15,842 nt of DNA from Acanthamoeba sp. SK_2022b (taxonomy: Eukaryota > Discosea > Longamoebia > Acanthamoebidae): assembly GCA_027943245.1 (NCBI GenBank), contig JANDJZ010000335.1:1-15842 (forward strand), given 5' to 3'. The position numbers and the translations under genes are program-made. Within the stretch, counting starts at the first letter, position 1; every line of letters starts with the position of its first letter. The notes under the pieces were generated by a model. That model saw only the letters and a list, made by a program, of their open reading frames with translations. It did not search any database and was not told the origin of the DNA. Shown piece by piece: positions 8,885-15,459 of the stretch.

Positions 8885-10285
8885 CATCACACTAATATCA
8901 ATAAACATCAGAAAAAGCTGGTGTGAACTCCCCTCCCTGTGTGCTACTATGAAAATGCAAAACTGGGACATTGCTGCGATCCAAGAAGTTGGAAAATGGA
9001 ACGAGGAATATATGGGAGACTTGGAAAAGGCGGCCACCGAGCATGGCTACTCCATATACTGGAACCTTAAATCCAACACAGCAACCCTAAACAAGAGAAA
9101 CAATCAGCCAAAGACAGGACCAAAATGCAAAACAACTGCTGCAACATGGGCCAAACCCAGTGGAGGCATGGCATACATCGTACGAGAAAACCACAATAAT
9201 TAACGCAACCAAACCAAATGGTAAAAACCTAGCCAGAATCCACCAATTGGTCATCAACAACGCAGGGCGAGACATCAACATATACAACATATACGCCCCC
9301 TCTGGGAGTGAAGCCAAAAACAACCGATTTATATGTGAGCACATTAAAGACATAGTGGACAACACTAGCAACAAGACCCCATTAGCCCTGATAGGAGATT
9401 GGAACGCAACATTAGCGCCAGGCGATAAATGGACCAATTATGGATCCACACGCCGCCAAAAGCAATACAAAGCAATCCGAAACCTTGTTGATACCAATAG
9501 GGTGAAGGATATACACCGACTATGCAACCCGGAGTGTAACAAACACATTTAAACAAATAAAGAAACCTAAAGCGGGCAACTCTGAGCCACGGATTACCAC
9601 CACAAGAATAGACTACTGCCTTGTCAACAAAAGCATGGAGCGAAGGGTCATGCACACCAGCATTGTGCAACCAGCCCCCATACACACCGACCACAACCTG
9701 GTCAGCCTTACCTTCCTTGCAGAGGTACCCAAACACAACACACGTAGACCTCCAGCCCGCCTGCGCACCCGACCCATCCACAAATTGAATAGAGACAGGG
9801 AGAAGACAGCGCTGCACGCACAGCTGCAGTCCCTGGTCTGGCAAAGGGGAGAAGCCCAGACCGACGAGGCCACCAGGGACACCCACAACGAATACGCAGA
9901 GCTTGTTGCAGACATCCAAAATGCCCTAGACGCAGTGGTCCCAATAACCAAAGGCAAAACACCTACACCATACTGGAGCGCAACAATGAGCGTAATCAAG
10001 AGAAAACGCAGGAACATCACCGCAGCCATAAACGCGTTAACATACTCCCTACGACACAAAACCACACCGGATCTGGGAAAGACACGCAAGCTGCTGACAG
10101 GAGAGGGAATCGCGGTCCCGACCAACTACAACAAACCCTGCATAGAAAAGTCAATTGTAGCACTCCTGGAACACCGTGACACCTTAACCAAAACAATAAA
10201 AAAAGACCACAAAAACATGGTCAACAAGAACATGCGCCAATATACACACAACCTCATAGAAGCAGGACACGCCAACCCCAGATAA
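8885..10285 (+). pseudogene. LINE ORF2 remnant: APE-type endonuclease domain
   Basis: Hallmarks of the endonuclease/exonuclease/phosphatase fold appear in order: LISINIRKSW (about 8897), WDIAAIQEVG with the metal-binding Glu (about 8964-8993), INIYNIYAPSG (about 9275-9307), LIGDWNATL with the Asp-Asn pair (about 9388-9414), RIDYCLVNKS (about 9607-9636) and HTDHNLVSLTF with the catalytic Asp-His (about 9686-9718). The domain cuts target DNA for target-primed reverse transcription in LINEs. Frame breaks near 9185 and 9520 split it into three ORFs, so it is not functional as it stands. A long linker to 10285 ends in a stop. Upstream codons 8770-8830 give a hydrophobic stretch that looks accidental. 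The reverse-transcriptase fingers expected downstream are missing, so an internal deletion probably joins the linker directly to the scrap at 10292. Confidence 0.8.
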
Positions 10286-10286
10286 C

Positions 10287-11225
10287 CTAGCTATATAGAC
10301 TTAAGCAAAGCATATGATAGTCTCGCATGAGGCACTGCTCAAAGTACTGGCGCTCCATGGGGTTAACAGCAACTTCATCAAGCTCACCCTGGCGCTTTTC
10401 AATGTATGCCACCTCCTCCTTGATTGAGAGATGCTGTGGCATGGCCTTCAGCTCGCTGGTGATTTTTTTGTTGATTGCTCCCTGGACCTTGATGTCGTGG
10501 CGGCACCGTGTGTGCTCCTGTGCAACAACAATCATTGCCATGGCCCTTGCCCTTGTTCCTTCCTTGAGACTGTACTTCTCTGGGTCGCTGACCATGATTT
10601 TGGCAAGATGGGGCCACCACCATCCCTCGAATTCTGGCTGCTTGTGCAGGCGAAGGAGATCATCTTTCCTCTTCTTCCACTCATTCTCCTCCTCATTCTC
10701 CTCCACTCTCTTCCACTTCTTCTTGGCTGATGCTGCTGCCCACTGTTGCTTTTTTTCTTCAGGATGAAAGTTGAGATGAAGACAGGCGTGGTAGCCTGGG
10801 CATTTCTGTTCAGGGGTGCAGTTGTGGCCTTGGCCAAGGTACAGATGGCAGTTGCACTTGCATTGCTTCTGTGTTCGTGTGGCAGGGATGGTAATGGAGG
10901 GCGCAGGGGGAAGGAGGGGGCTCCAGATGGGATGCTGGTGTGGGCGTGCTGAGGGGGGAAGGAGGTGGGAGAGGTAGTGGAGAATGGGGGCTGGTGATTG
11001 AGAAAGGGGGAGCGTTGGAGTGGCAGGTGTGATGGATCTCAAGATGGCCAGCTCCAGGCAATGCCTATCGCCAATCTTTGTGATGCCCATTTTGAGGAGA
11101 TCGTTGGGTGTGATTGTCAGGATCAAGTTGAGGAAGGTGAAGCCATTACTGATGAGTGTTGGAAGCAAATTGTCAACCCTCCATTTCATCACCCACAATT
11201 GCAGTTCGTCTTGGTCACTCTCCAT
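10287..11225 (-). CDS. SAM-domain protein with Cys/His cluster, function unknown
   Basis: An intact 312-codon ORF starts at ATG 11225 (an upstream TTG at 11252 is not a credible start). Residues 8-66 fit a sterile alpha motif: LQLWVMKWRVDNLLP, NGFTFLNLIL, NDLLKMGITKIGDRH and LELAI. SAM domains mediate protein oligomerisation or RNA binding. Residues 67-117 are Pro/Ser-rich. Residues 122-154 form a possible zinc site (Cys at 122, 124, 126, 136, 142, 148; His at 127, 134, 146, 150, 154). Residues 160-195 are a highly charged, helical, NLS-like stretch. The rest (200-312) is unrecognised. The last about 38 residues lie antisense to a LINE reverse-transcriptase relic, so the C-terminus may be acquired. 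It could be a host gene, a domesticated element gene or part of another element. Its composition differs from the GC-rich host genes. Confidence 0.65.
   Translation of the reverse strand: MESDQDELQLWVMKWRVDNLLPTLISNGFTFLNLILTITPNDLLKMGITKIGDRHCLELAILRSITPATPTLPLSQSPAPILHYLSHLLPPSARPHQHPIWSPLLPPAPSITIPATRTQKQCKCNCHLYLGQGHNCTPEQKCPGYHACLHLNFHPEEKKQQWAAASAKKKWKRVEENEEENEWKKRKDDLLRLHKQPEFEGWWWPHLAKIMVSDPEKYSLKEGTRARAMAMIVVAQEHTRCRHDIKVQGAINKKITSELKAMPQHLSIKEEVAYIEKRQGELDEVAVNPMERQYFEQCLMRDYHMLCLSLYS
10292..10403 (+). pseudogene. Reverse-transcriptase fragment (motif A region) of the LINE relic
   Basis: YIDLSKAYDSL at 10292-10324 is the classic first-Asp block of LINE reverse transcriptases, in the same frame as the upstream endonuclease part. 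After a small frame change it continues with HEALLKVLALHGVNSNFI and KLTLALF (10326-10403), as the family does. The similarity stops at about 10403. The fragment is fully overlapped by the opposite-strand SAM-domain ORF. Confidence 0.72.
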
Positions 11226-11469
11226 TGTGAAGTCAAGTGCCAACAAAAACAAAAGTGAGTCACCAAGCGTTTTGCTAAGTGCAATGCCAGTAAGAAATCT
11301 GAGCTAACTTGAAAAAACTAAAGGCCAAAGGCACATCATGTTTATGCTTGGCGTGGAATAGGAATAAGGCCATTGGAACAATGATGAGCCTGCATCTTCC
11401 TATGTTCCCTTGCTATGTGCCAGTTGGCTTGTGGCCACACTTCATAAACTTGCGTGGAGTAGCAGTTCT

Positions 11470-11631
11470 GCCAACAGCAACGATATCCACTACATCGCCA
11501 GCAGCGGCAAACGTTTCACAAAACGCTTGCGAAACGTTTCGTAAATCCCTTGTTGAACGTCGACAAATAACCGAAATCGGGTAGCGAGGGCGTCCGTTGA
11601 GAAGCAAAGGCTTGAACGCTGTTGGTTGCGG
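11470..11631 (+). repeat. Dispersed direct repeat, copy B (gene-1 3'-end duplicate)
   Basis: This copy matches 2042-2166 in two blocks: 11470-11503 and 11594-11631. Read in the same frame as the first gene, block 1 gives ANSNDIHYIAS against ANSNDVHCIAS there, with changes that look like diverged coding sequence. The spacing between blocks is 37 bases longer than in copy A, and the inserted part includes the AAACGTTT pair. It is most simply a fragment copied from the 3' end of the first gene or a common dispersed repeat. Confidence 0.7.
11509..11539. promoter_or_regulatory. Pair of AAACGTTT palindromes
   Basis: The self-complementary octamer AAACGTTT occurs at 11509-11516 and 11532-11539, with centres 23 bases apart, upstream of NF-YA. 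Paired palindromes about two helical turns apart are the sort of arrangement dimeric DNA-binding proteins use. No known factor is assigned. Confidence 0.3.
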
Positions 11632-11646
11632 TCTACACGAACCAGT

Positions 11647-11685
11647 GATAGGACGGCTCGCGAGAGGGCTACGATAGGACGGCTC
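11647..11685 (+). repeat. 13-bp direct repeat GATAGGACGGCTC just upstream of the NF-YA start
   Basis: Exact copies lie at 11647-11659 and 11673-11685, offset by 26 bases, and the second ends five bases before the NF-YA ATG. They probably sit in the 5' UTR or core promoter. Confidence 0.6.
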
Positions 11686-11690
11686 ACTTC

Positions 11691-12773
11691 ATGCAGGCTA
11701 CAGCGACCAACCACTTCGTTGCTGGCGCGGACCCCAACGGCGGAGGCCTCGACGGGGGAGATGAAGGAAGAGGAAACGAGGGGGTGGTTGGTGGGGATGG
11801 AAGCGGCGGAGGATCAATCGAGGACGGGAGCAGCACCGCGCACTATCTGAATTCAAATGGAATTGGAGGAGAACAAAGCAATAACGCGAACGATCTAGAA
11901 TCTCTGGCGGCTGCGCAATCGGCTGCGGCTGCCCTCTACGTAGCCCACCACAACGCCGCAGTACAGCAACTACAACAGCAACAGCAGAATGCGGCGAATG
12001 GGGGCGATCCGATGCTCAGCGGGGGGCAATTGAGCGATGAAGACGACATGTCGCGAGCCGTAGTAGCAGCAGCGGTCATGCAGCAGGGCTACTCATCGGC
12101 TGAAGCCCTTCAATACGCGTACCAATCGCAGATGGCCGCAGATGGCAGCACTAGCGTCATTCAGTATCCTTTCGGGATGGTACGTCATAATCGTGAGAAC
12201 CGATCGATTATAAATCCCACCCTGACTTGTATCGCTCCAGGGCCTCGGATCACTGCAACTGGCACAGATGGGGTCGCTCCTCCAGGCGGGACAGCAATAT
12301 GCGCTGCTGTCTGGGGCAGAGGATGCCGTCTACGTCAATCAGAAACAGTTTCATCGAATTTTGAAGCGGCGACAAGCGCGGATGAAGCTCGAGGCCAAGT
12401 TCAAAATCATGCCCCGCAAGGTATAGCATCCTTTCTCTTCACCATCTTCCAGCTCCTTCTTTCCTTACCTTCTTTCCGTGACCAAACAGGAGTGGCTACA
12501 CGATTCGAGACACAAACATGCCAAGAATCGGCAGCGTGGGCCAGGTGGTCGCTTCCTCAGCAAAGCCGAGCGCGACAAGCTCGACAGTACGCCTGGCCCT
12601 CCTGATCGCCTGGACCACTGGCTCTCATGACCCTCTTCTCACCTCTCTTTCATCTCCTCTCTGTTCTCACCTTGTCAGTGGACGACGACTACGACGGCGA
12701 GGGGTACGGCGACGAGGGCTCGCCTTCGCCGCCCAATCCTTCGTCACCAACTCCAAGCAACTTTGTTGGCTGA
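11691..12773 (+). CDS. NFYA: CCAAT-binding transcription factor subunit NF-YA (HAP2)
   Basis: Four exons: 11691-12179, 12241-12420, 12490-12586 and 12679-12773, with GT-AG introns of 61, 69 and 92 bases and phases 0, 0 and 1. The product is 286 residues. Residues 1-190 are Gly/Ala/Gln-rich (QQLQQQQQ at 92-99), like the activation region of the family. Residues 194-216 are the A1 helix, YVNQKQFHRILKRRQARMKL, which docks on the NF-YB/NF-YC histone-fold dimer. Residues 226-246 are the A2 part, LHDSRHKHA through GGRF, which inserts in the CCAAT minor groove. The linker is one residue shorter than in human NF-YA. The tail DDDYDGEGYGDEG is acidic. NF-Y acts in the nucleus as a heterotrimer on CCAAT promoters. 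The ATG is the first after an in-frame stop at 11649. Intron 2 splits A1 from A2. Retaining intron 3 would give a different 14-residue end. Confidence 0.93.
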
Positions 12774-12964
12774 GGGTGCAACAACCACAACCTTCTTCTC
12801 CACTACACCAACCCCCAGCGCATCCTATGATGTCCTTGTAAATGAAAGCACCTTTGAACCTCTTCTTCTGCATCGTGTATTATCCCTCTACACTTCTCTT
12901 ACGCGCCGCAGTTCCCTCCCTCTACCTGTCGTGCGTTGGTCTCCATGACGGCCTCTCCTCTACT

Positions 12965-13567
12965 TCAGGCAGAGGTGATGTTCGTTATGTTGGTGATGAG
13001 CGGCTGGACTACGTTATTGATGAAGGCGTCGTTGCAGCTCAGCAGCGCGTCCATGTTGTTGTCGCTCTCCATGAACCTTGTCCACACAAGCCACACTGTC
13101 AGCCATCACGACCTTGCTTGGCCCAAGGTAGCCAAGGCAGCGGGGGGGGGGGTTACTGTCGGTAGGGCAAGAGGCAGGAGGCATCAAGTAGTCCGTTCTC
13201 GGCCTCGTAGTGGAAGCGGTCGAGCAGCTTCAGCTTCTCCTGGATGCCTAGCCTGATCTCGATGATAGCATAAGCCATCACCCTCTTATCGAGCTCCTTG
13301 GGGTAGATGTCCCTGTAGATTACAGAACAAGTTAACAACAAACCTCAGCACGACCGTCCACTGGTCGTGGTGGTGATCTTACCTGAAGCATGCGATGGGG
13401 GAGAGGGAGGGGGAGGGGGCCCTGCGTGTTGTTGTGAAGTGGGACACGTCGTTGGGGTCATACGATGAATCGCTTATCGAATTAACGTGAGCTCGGCCCA
13501 TCGACGCCAAGCATAGCAGGCAAAAGATAGCAATCCATAACAGGCCGCCTCCATGTGTGAACCTCAT
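12965..13567 (-). CDS. Small secreted protein, unknown family (three exons)
   Basis: Exons on the minus strand: 13567-13383, 13312-13157 and 13076-12965, giving 150 residues. Intron 1 (70 bases) has good GTAAGA and CTACAG ends. Intron 2 (80 bases) starts GTAACC followed by a run of 11 C, and uses an AAG acceptor, so it is less certain. Without that splice the protein ends two residues later at a stop. Residues 1-27 are a strong signal peptide (GGLLWIAIFCLLCLAS). The mature part has DIYPKELDKRVMAYAIIEIR, likely helical LGIQEKLKLLDRFHYEAENG, Cys60, Cys108 and Cys128, and two NIT sequons near the end (143, 146). I do not recognise the family. It is convergent with NF-YA and divergent from the TMEM164-like gene. 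The start at 13567 is the first ATG, right after an AT-rich stretch. Confidence 0.62.
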
Positions 13568-13907
13568 CTTCCGCCACAATAAACAAAACAAATTATAATA
13601 TTTTATCCACTATCTAGATAAAAAAGAAAATATGGAAAAAAGTGCGCTCGCACTGTTTGCCCAACCGACACCGCCAGCCGTAGTTGGATGTACCAGCCAA
13701 CCAACCAGAACGACGGATATAGAAATGCAAAGGAAATGCAGCGCGTTCGGAGTTATTCTGCGGTAATTGTGGGGCGATAGTTGAAGCTTACTACTCAACA
13801 AGGAACGCGACGCCTCCCTTGACTCATCTTTCTCCACCCCCAACTGCTCTTGGGGCGGCGGTCTTTTAGCAGCTTGTGGTAGGGCTCGTCATCACAAATC
13901 AACGATC
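13568..13907. promoter_or_regulatory. Shared divergent promoter region
   Basis: A 340-base spacer separates the ATGs of the minus-strand secreted-protein gene and the plus-strand TMEM164-like gene, so it probably serves both. It has an AT-rich block at 13578-13640 (TTATAATATTTTAT) near the minus-strand start and a GC-richer part near the plus-strand start. No CCAAT or other named box was recognised. Confidence 0.5.
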
Positions 13908-15349
13908 ATGGAAGACGACGCAAATCCGTGTCCCCACGTCACTGCCGACCAACACTTTCGAGCCTTTATGGGTGGCACCGTCGTTGGCCTGCTGCTCATC
14001 CTCCTCCTCAACGCCCGTTCCCTCTCCCGCCGATTTTTGGGTCAATCTTCATCTTCGGCAATTTCCGGCGATTCGCCATCTATCACCAACAAGACCAACC
14101 ACAAGAATGGGAGCGAAGTCGATCAGCCTAAGCAGAGGAAGAATTTGGTGGAAGATGCGGTTTCAGTGATCTACAAGATGAACGTCGTAGATCACCTCAT
14201 TGGGGCATCCCTGATTGCGATCATGGTCATCAACATCTACACTCGCGTCACCCGCGGCGTCGGCCACTGGCTCGTACAGGTACTACCGAACTCGAGAATA
14301 CCAAGTCACTTTATTTAATTATTTAATTATTTACATAACAACTAAAAAAATAAATAAGCAATATATAACAGTTCGGCCAGCACACTAAAACGAGCATGAT
14401 CATGTTTTGTGCAGCCCTGTCACTACCTGACGGCGCTGCTGATCGGAGTGACCTACAGCTCGTCCTCGGATGACCGTCTGTTCTGGGTCTATCTCTACGC
14501 TCACTGGCAGGGGTACAACACGCACACGCACACGCACACGCACACGCACACGCACACGCACACGCACACGCACACGCACACGCACGGGCGCACATGCACG
14601 GGCGCACAGGCTGACATGTGCGCGACCATCGCAGATACTTTGCGTTCTTTGGGGGAGACCTGTCGTGGTACGTGTCGGCGGCGGAGCTCTACGCCTTCTG
14701 GCTGCAGCACATCCTCATGGTCCTGGTGCCGCTCTACTACCTCGCCATCGGCCGCTTCAACACACGCCACAGCAGCTTTGTCTTCTTCCTCACCATCTAC
14801 ATCGGCACCGTCGTCTACCACAGGTATGTGGCATGCGTGCGTTGTGTTGTGTGTGCGATCGCTAATGCATCTTGATTGCGGCGGCGCCTACCACAGTTTG
14901 GTGCTGATCCCCGTTGGCTACTGGACGATGACCGACTTTGACAACATGCTGGTAACTATCCTCCTCCATCATTTGAATGCAATGCGACGACATTCTTGGA
15001 GACCGGCCATCAGCGACTGACGCTGCGTCATCTGCTGCAGTGTCCCTTCCCGGGCGCCGAGGGCCTCGTGGGCATTTGGTGGCGGGAGGCCATGGGCATC
15101 TGTACGCTTCCCTCCCAACACTTCACATGCAGACAACACGCGCGCGGGCACGCTGCACAGCATGGTGGTGACCGGTTCGTGTTGTTTGGTCCAACAGTCA
15201 GCTCTCCGTTTGCGTTCCTGGTGTGCTACGTGCCTGGCGTGTTGGCGTACTGGTTCCACTCTGCCCGAGCCCGCCGACGAGCGGCTGCCAAGGCAGAGCT
15301 AACGGCCGCCAAGGTCCACAAGATGCAGAGGAAGGAGAAGAGCAATTGA
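13908..15349 (+). CDS. TMEM164: TMEM164-family multi-pass membrane protein (putative acyltransferase)
   Basis: Exons: 13908-14279, 14415-14512, 14635-14823, 14897-14951 and 15041-15349, with GT-AG introns of 135, 122, 73 and 89 bases, giving 340 residues. A further 96-base intron at 15102-15197 keeps frame and would give 308, closer to the roughly 300-residue animal protein. Family marks: PCHYLT (Cys126-His127), LQHILMVLVPLYYL (Gln181-His182), VYHS (His219), and DFDNMLCPFPG followed by GIWWREAMG, all matching the HPCH, QH...VP.YLL, YH and NNMLCP...GPWYR blocks of TMEM164. Membrane spans are visible at about 21-35, 95-111, 127-138, 175-195, 204-218 and near PFAFLVCYVPGVLAYWF. The tail is basic. 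Animal TMEM164 is reported as an acyltransferase making polyunsaturated ether phospholipids, with the PCH Cys proposed as catalytic. Residues 36-90 are a hydrophilic insert. Intron 2 holds a hexamer repeat. Confidence 0.87.
14518..14585 (+). repeat. Hexanucleotide microsatellite (ACACGC)n in intron 2 of the TMEM164-like gene
   Basis: Eleven uninterrupted ACACGC units plus two bases begin five bases after the splice donor. Reading it as coding gives meaningless His-Thr or Arg-Thr repeats. It is intronic because the flanking exons join in frame (Gly157) across it. Length variation between strains is likely. Confidence 0.92.
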
Positions 15350-15381
15350 GAGTCTCGCTCCGCACCAATTTTGTGCTAATT

Positions 15382-15426
15382 ATTATTTATTTATTTATTT
15401 CTTGCACATCAAATCAAATAAATAAT
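15382..15426 (+). terminator. AT-rich 3' region with 11-bp inverted repeat
   Basis: ATTATTTATTT (15382-15392) and AAATAAATAAT (15416-15426) are reverse complements with a 23-base gap, lying 33 bases after the TMEM164-like stop in a TTTA-repeat tract. This is where 3'-end formation should occur, and it also precedes the PPME1 start by 33 bases. A hairpin is possible, but the repeat may simply reflect AT-richness. Confidence 0.35.
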
Positions 15427-15459
15427 AGAAAATAATTCTTCAAAACAGCCGACGCACGA

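Larger units (their letters stand above)
6900..10403 (+). mobile_element. Non-LTR retrotransposon (LINE, APE class) relic, 3' truncated
   Basis: The whole stretch has a distinctive strand bias on the plus strand, rich in A and C and poor in G, unlike the host genes. It contains an ORF1 remnant, an AP-endonuclease-type domain, a spacer with basic residues, and a scrap of reverse transcriptase around its first catalytic Asp motif. Several frameshifts and stops break it. It ends abruptly at about 10403, where sequence belonging to the opposite-strand SAM-domain gene takes over. Most of the reverse transcriptase and the 3' tail are therefore missing. The 5' boundary near 6900 is estimated from the composition change. 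Confidence 0.75.
11226..11690. other. Spacer between the SAM-domain gene and NF-YA (divergent promoters)
   Basis: Both flanking genes read outward from here. The region contains repeat copy B, a pair of AAACGTTT palindromes and a short duplicated motif just before the NF-YA start, each listed separately. Small ORFs inside it show no family resemblance. Confidence 0.5.

Noticed and set aside
10327..10767. Plus-strand ORFs opposite the SAM-domain gene
   Set aside because: They show only Ser/Phe/Leu runs mirrored from the Lys/Glu-rich stretch of the minus-strand protein. The minus strand has the SAM motif and is open for 312 codons.
14409..15020. ORFs reading through the hexamer repeat (Thr-His or Arg-Thr runs)
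   Set aside because: The repeat lies in an intron: exons on both sides join in frame and give TMEM164-family sequence.
15102..15197. Two tiny introns (31 and 23 bases) around a 42-base exon at 15133-15174
   Set aside because: The encoded piece resembles the family slightly, but introns that short are implausible beside the other introns of 61-135 bases here. A single 96-base intron or read-through is simpler.
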